Source: Drechslerella dactyloides (taxonomy: Eukaryota; Ascomycota; Orbiliomycetes; Orbiliales; Orbiliaceae). From it: a DNA stretch of 64,000 nucleotides. Made by a program: the position numbers and the translations under genes. Location: positions 5,828,001 to 5,892,000 of the forward strand of contig JAGTWJ010000001.1 in the NCBI GenBank assembly GCA_020064725.1, written 5' to 3'. This document shows, piece after piece, positions 11,116 to 22,533 of the stretch. Each line of letters begins with the position of its first letter. Positions within the stretch are counted from its first letter, which is position 1. The notes beneath the pieces are model-generated. The model had not been told where the DNA came from. It did no database searches and saw only the letters and a program-made list of their open reading frames with translations.

Positions 11116-11836
11116 TCACTCGGGCCGCTTCTCCTTCGTCCGCTCGACGTCAGCGAGGGCCCCGCACTCCTTACACTTCCGCAGGCCGTCGTCCGCCCGA
11201 AACTTGTTAACAGCATCCTTAATCTGCGTCCCCAAATCCGTGCAATGGAACGCGTCCTCGTAGACGATCGCGCTGCAATCCTGGCAGTACCACCGCAGCT
11301 TGTCCAGACTGCCCTCGGGCCGCTTCTGCTCGAGGACGATGCCGACGGTGTCCGGGAAGCGGACGGGGTTGTGCGGGGTGTTGGGCGGGAGGAGGAACAT
11401 GTCGCCTTCGAGGATGGGGACGTCGTGGAAGGTTGAGGTGGCCGGGTCGACGACCTTGAGGAGCATGGGGCCGCGGTGCTGGTAGAACCATTCGGGGGTG
11501 GTGTTGATGTGGTAGTCCGTGCGGGCGTTGCCGGAGGCGCCGCCGACAATCTGGTTCGTCCAATATCATCAGCATTGGCTTCGTGATGGTGTCTGTAAGA
11601 GGAGGGGTAGGAGGGGTAGGAGGGGAGTACCATGACGGTGAAGTCCTCATTGTAGACGCAGTAGTTGTTGATGGGGGGTTGTAGCAGGTGCGAGTTCTCC
11701 TCGAGCCTGACATATTATCCACGCACCCGTCGTTATCCATTAGCACATTGCATGCACAATCGAGAGGAGTGTATTATAGAAGAGATGTCTGGAGGGCGTA
11801 CCACTTGGGCAGGTTGAGCGGCTTCCGGAAGGCCAT
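11116..11836 (-). CDS. BNA1: 3-hydroxyanthranilate 3,4-dioxygenase
   Basis: A cytosolic Fe(II) enzyme of the kynurenine pathway. It opens the ring of 3-hydroxyanthranilate to give the precursor of quinolinate and NAD. Exons in transcript order are 11836-11802, 11706-11631 and 11550-11116, 181 aa. Each joint restores frame (W12 is split by intron 1). It has the cupin fold with Fe ligands H51 and E57 (DYHINTTPEWFYQ) and H97 (PPNTPHNPVRF). It also carries the C-terminal rubredoxin-like CxxC pair, C126/C129 (YCQDC) and C163/C166 (CKECG), which bacterial and fungal members keep and animal enzymes lack. The length matches the fungal family. The gene is divergent from the copper transporter, with 510 bases between start codons. 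Confidence 0.95.
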
Positions 11837-12346
11837 TCTTGCTGTGTAGATGTATTTTATGTATGGTGGAGTGTGAAGTTACAAAGAAGTTGACTTCTTA
11901 TCGACACAATGTACAAGCACTCGTCGGCGGCGGGGCTGCGGTATAAAAGGCGTCTAAAGGCACCAACATCTACATCTCGGGTCAATGACATTAATAATGC
12001 ATCGATGACGGCGGCTTCTCGCTTGATCGCACGACAGCCGACGCTAGCCTCCAGCCTGTCTAATCTGTCTGCATGCATAAGACTGCTGCTAAGGGCCAGG
12101 ATGCATTCGCACAAGGCTTCTGGCCAAGGGACCCACATCGACCGGACGCGAATCTGGCAAAAGGAGACTCCTTCTTCATATGAAAGTAAAGGTGGACTGT
12201 ATTTATTGCCGGGGCGCCCGCATCGGATCGCATCTCATCTCGCATCTCATCTTCCTCCTGCCAATCGGCTCTCCTATCGATAACGCTCACCTCGCTTGAC
12301 CGCCGTCATACGATAAGCCTCATCACCTTCATCAACCCACTTTAGA
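11837..12346. promoter_or_regulatory. Shared promoter region of BNA1 and CTR gene
   Basis: 510 bases between divergent start codons. A TATAAAAG word at 11942-11949 reads towards the copper transporter, with its ATG 400 bases on, which would imply a long leader. A direct repeat of TCGCATCTCA lies near 12232-12253. I see no gene here. Confidence 0.4.
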
Positions 12347-13151
12347 ATGGCAATGGACCACGACCACAGCATGCACAGCGGCGACATGCACGGCGGCGGC
12401 GGCATGGGCGGCGGCGACATGTGTTCCATGAACGTTCGTCTTATCTCACCCAGATGCGATACCTCGATTGATTGCTGACGATGATGATTGTGTAGATGCT
12501 GTTCACATGGGACACGAACAACCTGTGCATCATCTTCCGCACCTGGCACGTCCGCGGGCCCATCTCCCTCATCTTCTCCCTGCTCGCCATCGTCGCCCTG
12601 ACCGCCGGCTACGAGTTCGTCCGCGAGGTCAGCCGCCGCTACGAGGCCAAGCTCGACACCAAGCGGGGCATCTCCGCACGTACGTCCCTCTTACCCTTAC
12701 TCTCACCCTTGCAATGAATGCCCCCGCTATACTACGATGTGCCTTTCCCTGCGTGTGGTTGTTTTCTCCTCCGCCATCGAGCGTATTATACATATAATAT
12801 AACACGTGCGGGTCGCCCAATACTGCGTGTAGTCGACGAATCAAGCTCATTGCTCCCAGGACGAGAGGGCCCCGGCCCCGCGGGCTCGGCCGCAACAGCG
12901 ACGGCAACCAAGGACGGCCAGATCATCAAGTCGCTTCTCTACGCCACGCAGGTCTTCTACTCCTTCTTCATCATGTGGGTACTTCTTTTCCTATATTGAA
13001 AAATCCGATCGAGGAGCCGCTGACAGGTGGAGATAGGCTCCTGTTCATGACGTACAATGGCTGGGTGATGGCGGCTGTGGCGGTCGGGGCGTTTGTGGGA
13101 TACATGATCTGGGGGAATGCATCCGCGACTAAGAGCGTCGCCTGCCATTAG
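12347..13151 (+). CDS. CTR-family copper transporter (Ctr2-like)
   Basis: A trimeric Cu(I) channel of the plasma membrane or vacuole. Exons are 12347-12433, 12496-12679, 12860-12974 and 13037-13151, 166 aa. The N-terminus is Met/His-rich (MDHDHSMHSGDMHG...MCSMN), the copper-collecting region of the family. Three TM helices follow: the first around LIFSLLAIVALTAGYEF, the second containing the MxxxM filter (MLLFM) and the third containing the GxxxG packing motif (GAFVG). The tail ends in ACH, which resembles the HCH-type copper-binding end of the family. The third donor was chosen as AT|GTGGGT because it alone gives the MLLFM motif and a continuous frame. The small size and single Met cluster favour a Ctr2-like or generic fungal CTR. 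Vacuolar versus surface location cannot be read from the sequence. Confidence 0.92.
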
Positions 13152-13454
13152 CGAGGATGCATATGCATCATATCATATGTAGTAGCGATAGCAGCATCGT
13201 AGCAGTAGAATCGGCATCGTGGGAGAAATACCAATTGGATTACCAGTATCAGTGGATGGACTCTTGGCAGGGACGACGCGAACGACGAGCGCGTTGAGGG
13301 GCCAATTGAATTAAACCTCCTCGCCACCCCTGAGAGAAGGGGCCCCCTTCCCCAGTATTAAACTACTTCCTCTTCCCTCTCCTCGCGATATTTTGAATTC
13401 GTATACGTACCTCCGTCCCGAGTATCATATCCTACCAGTAAACTTTATCACATC
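13152..13454. other. Intergenic region upstream of OGG1
   Basis: 303 bases between two genes on the same strand. Nothing recognisable beyond a run of pyrimidine-rich sequence just upstream of the OGG1 start. Confidence 0.5.
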
Positions 13455-14843
13455 ATGGCGAAAGGCCATGTTACGGCGTGGGCACAGCTGCCCGTCGCCC
13501 TCAACCAGCTCTGCCTCGCCACCGTCCTGCGCTGCGGCCAGTCCTTCCGCTGGAAAGCCTCCGGGCCCGACGAGTGGTACATATCCATACCTTCTCCTAT
13601 AGATCTCGCGAGAGTACCAATCCGTATACAAGATGTACTTACGATAGTGGTTTGTATCAGGTCCTGCGGCTTCCCAGACCGCATCATCTCGCTCCGCCAG
13701 ACGGACACCCACCTCCACTACCGCGCGACCTACCCGGCCGCCCCGCCGGCCAAAGACGACACGGAGGAGATCATCAGGGACTACTTCAACCTCACCGTGG
13801 ACCTCGCCTCGCTGTACGAGAAATGGTCGGCCGCGGACCCGAACTTCAAGAAGAAGGCGGGCGAGTTTCGCGGCGTGAGGATGCTGCGGCAGGATCCCTG
13901 GGAGTGTCTCGTCAGCTTTATCTGCAGCAGCAATAACAACATCTCGCGCATCTCGCAGATGGTGCGTCCACCATCTTCTCCTCGAGTATCTACTCATCTA
14001 TGGCATATACTAACGGTGGATGAACGGCAGGTCGACAAGCTGTGCGCGACGTTCGGCACACCCCTCGGCTCAATAACCCACACCCCCATCGCCACCACCT
14101 CTTCACCCCTCTCCTCCACGGCCGCATCGACCCTCAACTCCCCCTCGCCAATCACGGTCCCCTACCACTCCTTCCCCTCAATCGCCTCCCTCACCCCGCC
14201 CACCGTCGAATCCACCCTCCGCACCCTCGGCTTCGGCTACCGCGCAAAATACATACACGCAACCGCCACCCTCCTGCACTCCCTGCCTCCCAACCACCTC
14301 TCCACTCTCCGCTGCGAAAAATCCTACCGCGAAGCGCACGACGCCCTCCTCGAGTTCTCCGGCGTGGGTCCCAAGGTCGCCGACTGCGTTTGCCTCATGA
14401 GTCTCGACAAGATGGGCGCCGTCCCCGTCGACACGCACGTCTGGCAGATCGCGACGCGGGATTATAAATTCCGCGGGGGCAAAGTCCGCTCGCTGACGAA
14501 GGGGGTGTATGATGCTGTTGGCGAGCATTTCCGCACTCTATGGGGCGATGAGGCTGGCTGGGCGCATTCCGTGCTGTTCACAGCCGACCTACGCGCGTTT
14601 TCCGACCGCTTGGAGAACACGAAGGGCAAGGCGAAGGTTGGTAAAGTTAAGAAAGAGGAGGAAGAGGAGGTTGAAGTGAAGGTTGAGGTTAAGAAAGAGG
14701 AGGAGGGTGAGAGTGAGGTGGTCGAGACGGCGGTGAAGCGGACGAGGACGAGGAAGAGGACGGCGGACGGTGCGGTCAAGGAGACTGCTGTCGTCAAGGT
14801 GGAAGAGAAGGTTGAACGGCGAGTTAGGCGGCGGCGAGGTTGA
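13455..14843 (+). CDS. OGG1: 8-oxoguanine DNA glycosylase/lyase
   Basis: The base-excision-repair enzyme removing 8-oxoG opposite C. Exons are 13455-13576, 13661-13961 and 14031-14843, 411 aa. The N-terminal OGG domain opens with LRCGQSFRWK, followed by FICSSNNNISRI, which lines the DNA-contacting region in the family. The HhH-GPD motif is EFSGVGPKVADCVCLMSLDK...VPVDTHVW. The catalytic Lys is K256 and the acid is D275, 19 residues apart exactly as K249 and D268 in human OGG1. The C-terminal 70 or so residues are a Glu/Lys/Val-rich, then Arg/Lys-rich extension (KRTRTRKR, RRVRRRRG) that looks like a nuclear-localisation tail. Both introns (84 and 69 nt) are multiples of three and stop-free, so the unspliced frame also stays open. 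The spliced form is chosen because it restores the family sequence. Confidence 0.95.
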   Translation: MAKGHVTAWAQLPVALNQLCLATVLRCGQSFRWKASGPDEWYISIPSPIDLARVPIRIQDVLTIVVCIRSCGFPDRIISLRQTDTHLHYRATYPAAPPAKDDTEEIIRDYFNLTVDLASLYEKWSAADPNFKKKAGEFRGVRMLRQDPWECLVSFICSSNNNISRISQMVRPPSSPRVSTHLWHILTVDERQVDKLCATFGTPLGSITHTPIATTSSPLSSTAASTLNSPSPITVPYHSFPSIASLTPPTVESTLRTLGFGYRAKYIHATATLLHSLPPNHLSTLRCEKSYREAHDALLEFSGVGPKVADCVCLMSLDKMGAVPVDTHVWQIATRDYKFRGGKVRSLTKGVYDAVGEHFRTLWGDEAGWAHSVLFTADLRAFSDRLENTKGKAKVGKVKKEEEEEVEVKVEVKKEEEGESEVVETAVKRTRTRKRTADGAVKETAVVKVEEKVERRVRRRRG

Positions 14844-15117
14844 TATCACTATCTATTCTGTAAGTGTATTTGGAGTTCCGGTGGGTATTTTGTACTATAT
14901 GCATCTATCCATTACGCTTCGCTGGCCGTTGCTACTGTATTCTACCATATATACTACACTCGACTTGAGATATAACATTATATTCTAGAAGCGTCACTCA
15001 GAAATGCAGCGATTCGATTGTCCAAGAATGAAGTGGTATCTAGATCCAAACTCCCACACATGCACACACCATCTATATATATACAAATATACACCGTACA
15101 CATCTACTACTATCTAC

Positions 15118-17119
15118 TCATTTACTCTTCAGCTTCTCGCTCAACTCGCCAGGCCACGGCGCATCTTCATCACTCCGCTCCCACACCGCCCGCTGCTTCC
15201 CCGCCGCCTTCTCCTCCTCGCTCAACTCCCGCGCCGGCCGCCTGAACGCCACGTCCGGCGGCAGCCGAAACGTCACGCAATACATGTGCTTATTCGGCCC
15301 GACACCCCGCACATACCCCACCGTCAGGCCACCGGGCACCTCCCCCCCTCCTGTCTGCCCTTCGCCGCTCGCCAGCGCCATCACCTTCTGCACCTCCGGC
15401 GGCGTCAGGTTATTCTTCGTCTTGACCGTCTTGTGCGAATACACGTCCTTGAGGTCGTAGAAGCCGTCGACGCGCATGGGGTACTGCAGGTACCGTGATA
15501 CGTCCGTGCAGATTTCCGCGGCCGCATCCTCGAGTTCGTCCGCGCGGTTGAAAGTGTACACGTGCACGATTGGCAGGGACGGTTTATCGTCCGGGTCGTG
15601 CGGCCGCGACGGGTGGCGGAAGAGGTCTTCTTGACCCGCGTAGAGGCCTATGAAGGCGTCGAGGAACTCGACGGCGGATGCCGGGAGGTTCATTATGAAG
15701 CGCGAGAAGACGGGTGGTGTCGGGTAGGTTTCTGTCGGTTTGAGCTTGGCCGTCTTTGGGTTCGCTGGGTCGCGGGAGGCGGAGGCCGGGTTCGGGTTGT
15801 ACACTAGGGGTTTGCCGGCGTCGCGGAGGAGGCTGCGGGAGGCGTCGCGGATGAAGGCGCGGCCGTCGACGTTGAATGCGTGCACGAGGTTCTCCACCTG
15901 CGAAGTTCGTTAGCATGCGTATCTACGGTCCAATTGGGAGGGGAGGGGGACGCACTCTATTGATCTTGATGTTGGTGAGCATGGACTCGTAGGAGTGCGT
16001 GTTAAGGTCATTCGCCCACACCAGCGCCCGGTGGTGTTTCGCAGCCGGTATCGCGAATGGGCCGACGCCGGCCATGACGTCGCAGACAGCTTCGCCGGGG
16101 CGACACATCGCCGCGACGCGGTCGTGCTCGTTCTCCAGCCGCGAGTTCCAGTAGACGGTTGCAAAGTCGAATTTGAACAGACACGAACTCGACCGGACGG
16201 TGACGTTTGTGTCCGACTTGCCCGCGATGACCTCGAGGGGGAACGTCCGGAACTCGGACGTCGCGCCGACGTCTTCGGTTTTGTAGAGGACGGTTTCGAC
16301 GGAGGTGTTTTTTTCGAGGATGATTTGGGCGATGATGTCTTTGTAGGGGAGGTATTGCTCGCGGAAGTTCAGGTGGGCTGCGTATATAATGTATCAGCAT
16401 GGAGGCTGGTTGCGTGTGTGATAGGTCATTTTACCTATGTGGCCGGTCTGGGTGAAGCCGTGCTGGACGCCGTCGGAAATGTCGGCTGGTAGGATGGACT
16501 TTAGCAGTTCCTCTGCGGTACGTTAGCATTGTGATGAATTGAGTGTCCAGCTTGGACGGTGGATGGTGCGTACCCGACTTGAAGTTTTCGTACGTAAGGG
16601 TGCCTTCCTTCTGCTCCAGCTCCACTTTACCCTCCTTCACCAGCTGTGCCAGCGGAATCGGCAGCGTCGTCGGATCTACGCACACGCAGCCTCAGCCTGG
16701 TCTGTCCGTCGGGCCATATCTCTCCAAGTCATTGGACGTAACGCGACGCCTACGTACCCTCCACTTTGACGGCCGGCGTCAGCGGGATCACAAAGTTGCG
16801 CTCGCCCTCCTCGCCGTACAGGGTCTTCCTATCGACCGTGGTCCGGCACAGCGGATCGCGCAGCAGCACCTGCGTCGCAGCCTTCATCGCGCTCTGAGCG
16901 TCGCGGCGGTCCTTAACGTACGCGGCGACGGTGGGGATGCGCTTGCTGAAGGCGGCACGGTCGAGGATCTTCATGCCCGGGATTTTGGGCGCGCGGAGCA
17001 ATGAGGCGAGCATCTCTTCCTCTGGGCTGGTGGGGGGGTCCTTTGGCGGGGTGTCCTTCGACGACGTGCATCGTTAGCCTGTGCTGCTTTAAATCTCTGA
17101 GACGATGGGTTATTACCAT
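15118..17119 (-). CDS. TRM5: tRNA (guanine-37-N1)-methyltransferase
   Basis: Makes m1G37 next to the anticodon using S-adenosylmethionine, preventing frameshifts. It acts in the cytoplasm, nucleus and mitochondria in fungi. Exons in transcript order are 17119-17117, 17055-16758, 16675-16574, 16512-16435, 16377-15956 and 15897-15118, 560 aa. Every joint keeps frame. Family marks are the GHIAHLNFRE motif, the SAM-binding motif I DVMAGVGPFAIPAAK near residue 260, and NDLN shortly after. A late GYVRGVGPNKHMYCVTF region is also present. Exon 1 holds only the ATG: ACCACCATG is followed at once by GTAATA, and the acceptor 62 bases on sits behind a CTAAC branch word. If that reading is wrong, the protein could start at the ATG at 17013 and be 15 residues shorter. 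Convergent with OGG1 (274 bases between stops) and divergent from SEC10. Confidence 0.93.
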
Positions 17120-17483
17120 GGTGGTAGCGAGCGTGGTGTTACGAGCGGGCGGCCGGTGAGTGTCTTCCCGCTGTGGGCATCATCGACGGTACGTAGGTAA
17201 GTAGGTAAGAAGTATGTGTGCTGAAGATATTCGATGTTGAAGGTGAGTCCGAATTTGAAGATGCGGATTTGGTGTGGCTGCTGCTGCTCAAATGGCCGCC
17301 AAGCTGCGGCCCACCAGCCACAGTTGTCCGCCACGGCGGCACCTCGATCCATCCACCAGCCTCCACCTGGCCAATTGCATCGATCGAACGAACGCGACAA
17401 TGTCCTCCTGGAAGTCCCGCCCGGCTGCCCGTCCGATATCACCGGGTTAGCAAGCCTCCGACTCTGACGACAAAGCCAGCAGG
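17120..17483. promoter_or_regulatory. Shared TRM5-SEC10 promoter region
   Basis: 364 bases between divergent start codons. It must hold both promoters. A CCAAT word lies near 17370 on the plus strand (GGCCAATTGC). No TATA box is obvious. Confidence 0.4.
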
Positions 17484-20265
17484 ATGGCTGCCACGAACGA
17501 CGGCGTCCAGGGGCTGTACCCCAGCCTGCCCGCCTTCGACCTCAGCAATTTCTCGGTAGACCTCCTTTCGAATCTAGATCGATCGTGGCGTGACGGCTAG
17601 CTAACGTAACGTAACGTACCCGTGGGCACCAGTCCAAGGAATTCATCGTCAAAGACTTCATCGAAAACCTCAGTCAGAGCGTCCGAACCCTGCGCCGTGC
17701 AGGCCCTAACTCCAATGGTACGCCGGCCACGTAACCCCCACTATACGCCTATCACCCAGCATGATAACTGAATCCCGTGACAGCATTCGACCCGAAACCG
17801 TACATCCGCACCTTCGAAGCCGCCGTCTCGCGCATCCGCCAGCTGGACGACGACCTCGCTGAGCAGGAATCCGAGCTGAAAGAAGCCGTCCGACGCGCCG
17901 AACTCGACCACGGCCGCCGCGTCCAAGAGCTCGGCCGACGCCTCGAAGAAACCATCGACCGCTTCCAAAAGCTCGACGTCAACATTGGCGGCAAAGCCGT
18001 CTCCATCGGCGGCGAGCTCGAGAAACTCGACAAGCAGCGCATGCGCGCCCTCGACGCCAAGTTCCTCATCGAATGCTACGTCGAGTTCCGCCGCGGCGAC
18101 GCCAGCCGCCTCGAGAAGATGCGCAAGAGCGGTCTTATAAACGATAGCATAAAGTGCGCCGTCATCAGCCGGCAGCTCATGTCTATAGCACAGAAGCTCG
18201 AGCTCTCGAGCAACGACGCCACCCGCATGCTGATCGAAAAGTTCTCCGAGAGCCTGGAGAAGGACCTGTTGAGCCAGTTCGACACGGCGTACCGACAGAT
18301 GGATATCACGGCGATGAAAGGGTGTGCCAAAGTGCTGCATGATTTCAACGGCGGCAATTCGGTCAAGGCGCTGTTTGTGAATCAGCACGAGTTCTTCATC
18401 ACGAAGCAGCATCTCGTTACCAACGAGGTTGTTCTCGGGGGTGATATGTGAGTTTATATCGTGGCGTCAGCTCGGAGGTTGGATATCTCTTCTAACGCTG
18501 TCTAGATGGGACAAACTTCCGGATCCCGATGCGGACCCTCCGCCGCTCGAGAAGAGCTTGACGGAGATCATTGATGCAGCTCGATATGTGGTTATCCAAG
18601 AGTCCTCGTTGATCAAGGATATCTTCCCTGTTCCGGGAGACGTTACCAAGAGCTTTCTGCAGCGCATATTCCAGCAGACAGTATGTTCGCCTCCATCAAT
18701 TAAGTCTTAGTCTGCGACTAACACATGCCACAGATCCAACAGCGACTGGAATTGGTCCTGGAGAAGGCAGAGACAATTTCGCCTCTTGCCTTTCTCCGGT
18801 CTCTCCAGGCTGCGAAAAGCAGCCTCGACACCCTTGTCGAGAAGCTTAAAGAGAACAGCGAAGAGCTCAACGACAAGGAAACCAACAATGAGATCGCAGC
18901 ATGTCTCGATCAGAACTTGGACGATCTGTTCACCCCGTATCTCGAAGGGAGCATCAAGTATATTGAGCGCGAGAAAAAGTCGCTGCAAGATCTTTACGAA
19001 TCAATCCTGTTCAAGTTCAACACGTTCCACGTAAGATACGCTCTGGCCATGATACCCCGCGCAGTCTGCTAACTTTGGTACAGGCGCGGCGTAAGAAGCT
19101 CCAGAACACAACAATGCTCTACAAGTGGAAGACGCAGCTCCAGAACAGCACCAATAGCGCGAGAGACAGGGTCATCACACAGCTGCAAGACACCGATCCA
19201 GCGACAGCACGCCGAACTGAACAGCTCCTCCGCCTCGCTGGTCTCGGCTCGTTCCGGGAGAAGCACTTGAAGGACGACAAGATTACCGAGATCGAACTCG
19301 AGGAAACAGACGGTCAACTCTCCGTCGATGTCGCGAAGCGCATGCTGAAATGGCTGGCAGAGAGCATCGGACGGTCCTTGGAGATCGGCTCGTCAGGAGA
19401 CATGCCCAAAGATGCCTCTGCATTCCTTGCCGTCCTCATCGACAACGTCGGCCTCTACGTCGAAACCGCCCTCGAGAGCTGCCTTGACTTCGCCATCACC
19501 GCCGAGGCTGCGAAGAACGAGCCGGATCTCACCTACTTTTCCGAGATCAAAGCGGCCAATATCATCCTCAGCCTGATGCACAAAACCATCCACACCGCCT
19601 TGCTCCCGCTGGCGCAAACGTCGCTGAAAATTCGTCGCGAGATGTCGCTCGCCTCGCACCGCTTCTTCAGCAAGGTCGAAGACCGGATCAACCAGATCAT
19701 CCAAAAGACTGTCGACGTGATCCTCACCCATACCGGCAACCTGCTCAACAAGCAGCCCAAGCGCGACTACCGCCCACGTGACGACGAAGTCTCCCTCATG
19801 ATGTTGCAGACGCCAACTTGCCTCGCCATCTCGACCTTCCTCGACAAAGCACACGCGGCTGGTCAGTCCGCGCTGACGGGCCCCAACCTCATCTCCTTCC
19901 TCTACGAGATCGCCACGGGCTTCCGCACGCGCTTTCTGGAGAACCTGCAGAAGAACACGATCAATGTTGTCGGCGGCATTTCGCTAACGAAGGACATTGT
20001 CTTTTACCAGTCCATGTTCCAGAACTGGCGGGCGAACGAGGACCCCGGGAACCCGGTGCCCACGGGCAGCGTCAAGGAAAGCTTCGAGCTACTTCACGAG
20101 GTTGGCAATCTGTACGTTGTCCCCGCGAACGCACTGAAGGATCGGCTTCGGGACGGGCTGCTAGCCAAGGCCAAGAAGGAGCTGTTGGTGCCGTATCTGG
20201 CGAGGCGGGAAGACTACTATACTGCGGGTATCAACAAAGTTATCACATCTGAGATGGCCCTGTGA
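17484..20265 (+). CDS. SEC10: Exocyst complex subunit Sec10
   Basis: Sec10 is one of eight subunits of the exocyst, which tethers secretory vesicles to growth sites at the plasma membrane. Exons are 17484-17555, 17633-17717, 17784-18447, 18506-18680, 18734-19030 and 19084-20265. They join in frame to give 824 aa, close to the usual fungal length. Recognisable parts are the N-terminal FDPKPYIRTFEAAVSR, an early coiled coil (about 70-130, many Glu/Arg/Leu heptads), the block DAKFLIECYVEFRRGDAS, then the long all-helical body. The body includes HEVGNLYVVPANALKDRL and the conserved end YLARREDYYTAGIN. Several exons are short at the 5' end, as is common in this gene. No sign of truncation. Confidence 0.93.
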
Positions 20266-22533
20266 GGCCTGCGAGCGCTGTTTACCGGTGGCGGCGATCC
20301 GGACGTGTGTCATTCCGTTGATTGGTGGGGTTTTTTTTGTTCTATTGTCGTTCGTTTGCAAGCCAGTCGGGGATATTCGGAGGGATTTGAAGAGGCGTTT
20401 ATGAAGGATCATACCAGTGAGTTATACAATTCCGGAAGTCTAATTAACCTGATGTTCTCTCTTCCTCTTGCAGCAAAAAAAATGAACACGAGTATGCAGG
20501 AATGTATTTGTAGGAGTTGCCTACCTGCTTCTTACTTAGTCGCTAGCGCCATACATATATACGGACGTGTACGATACTTGGTATCTTGGCCGCGATAAAT
20601 GATAAAAGATAAACGTGGTGATTACCCTTCTGCATCCAGGGTTGAGTGCATGCATACGCATGCATGCAGGCATGCAGCGTATGCGCATGATCATGATACC
20701 AATTAATTAATCTGCGGTACGTACATATGTCTGGCGTACCTCCACGAAAGTTACAGGGCGCGCCAGAGTTCAGAGTCAGTGCCACCAGCCCGGCCACCGG
20801 GCACTCGGGGACGGAGGGTTTCCGGTCTCCGTTCCGTGTATCTCGACTGGACCTCGTAGCTTGGTATCAACTTGCATGCTGCATGCACGCACGCACGCCG
20901 CGGAGGTTTGACTCGATAGCAGCGCGCGGCGCTATATCTATCTATATCCTTATCCATGTGGGGAGAGCTATAGCTGTGCGGGTCTAGCTTGAGCTAAAGC
21001 TAAAGCGCCCGCCTAATACAAGTGCTCAGCGCGGCATACACACACTTACATACTTTATGAATCCAAACAGCTAGTGCTAGTCCTGGCGCCTTGTATGTAT
21101 GTACCATGTACATGTACGTCCTGTAAATACTTAAGTATAGTCGCAGTGGAGGCCTGGGGTAGCGCTCGCTCAGTCGTGATCGCTCTGACGTATATGCATC
21201 GGTACTAGTACACTCGGAGGGGACGCCTCGACTAACAGCCACTAGTGCTAGCGAAGTCTGCTATATAGCTAGGTAGTTGGGACGGTACCGGACCCAGGCG
21301 ATTTCTATGATTGTTAGCGGCACAGTATAACCGTGGAGCCGGCTCGACCCAGCGCTCGGATATCCTCCCGTTGACGTGCGGGAGCGCATGCATAGCTTGC
21401 TGCGCCGTATGCTATCTTTATCCCACCACCTGGTTTTACGTCATGTCCGAGTCTTGGCTTCGTTAGTTGTCAGGATGGCCTAGAAGGGAGAATGGCTGCA
21501 TGTCGCTGTGGTCTCGTGCCATGTTGGCTATGCAGGCTGCGTTCGTGGCGGACGCCAGATATATGGTTGGAGATAGCCCCAAATATTCCCCCCGCCACCT
21601 CTGGACGTACGTTGTGGGTCGGGCTTGACGATAAGTTACAATGACATGTCCACTTGACTAGCGCTAGAACGTCCAGACGCCTGTCAACGGTGGATAGGTA
21701 GTGTGTCTGTCACTAGCGCATGCGGGTATCTTGAATACGGCGACGCCGTTGAATATGAATGTAAAAAGTTGTATTAAATTTATAAATTGATAAAGAGGCG
21801 ATCGATCGATAATAACCTCTAGAAGCCTAGCTTGAACCAACTTCGAAGTACTTCTCAGCTCACTCGAAGAAAGAGAACACGGGTTCATGGATGCGATGTA
21901 ATGTATACTACTATCCTAGACTATCCTACGATTCCTCCCTCCGCTATCGATCGCATCAAAGCTCCCTCATCCAGCCAGGTAACAGGTATAAAAAAGAAAA
22001 GAAGAAGAAGAAGAAAATTCAGTAGTTAATGAAAGTCGAGAAGCTGTGTCTATAGTAATAAACGAATAGTGTAGAATGAGGCTGAAGAGGCTGCGCCGGC
22101 CGCAGAGATGACTTACTGCTTGCCAGCGTGATGCAACGTGACGAGGAACGAGGGACTGCTTCTCTCCTTTACTTTCCATAACGACAAAGATGCGGTGTGA
22201 TGTTTATGGTGCAAAAAAGACCGGCCCCAGTGACATATACAGATAAAAAATGGAAAACGCCATAAACCCCGCTTCAATAAATAAGTGAAAATGACAGCAG
22301 AGAAAGATATCGAGAGAGAGAGAGGCTGAAAGAGACAGGAGAGTAGGAGGGCGTGGTGTAAGGTAGTAAGGAGTAGGCTTGAACAACGATGGAGAGCGAG
22401 CGCATAGCATGGAAAATAGACATGGCATTGAAAGACGATACCGATAAAAATTACACAAGAAAAAATTACAGATAAGAAAATGAATAGAAAGGGGTATTAG
22501 AAGAAAACAGAAACACCGCACTGAAAAAAAACT
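20266..22533. other. Long convergent intergenic region
   Basis: 2.3 kb between the SEC10 and RAX2 stops. No gene supported. It contains clustered GCATGC/GCATGCATGC words (about 20647-20680 and 20871-20895), palindromic GTACATGTAC around 21110, and a (GA)n run at 22312-22324. The last 300 bases are A-rich and probably belong to the RAX2 3' UTR. Confidence 0.5.
22312..22324 (+). repeat. (GA)n microsatellite
   Basis: An uninterrupted GA run in the presumed RAX2 3' flank. Confidence 0.7.

Noticed and set aside
10848..11633. 261-codon minus-strand open frame covering BNA1
   Set aside because: It runs through BNA1 introns and in a shifted frame over the true exons; low-complexity Ser/Thr/Arg shadow.
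20640..20900. Clusters of GCATGC words
   Set aside because: No array-like spacing or unit length; simple palindromic low-complexity sequence, not a CRISPR or satellite.
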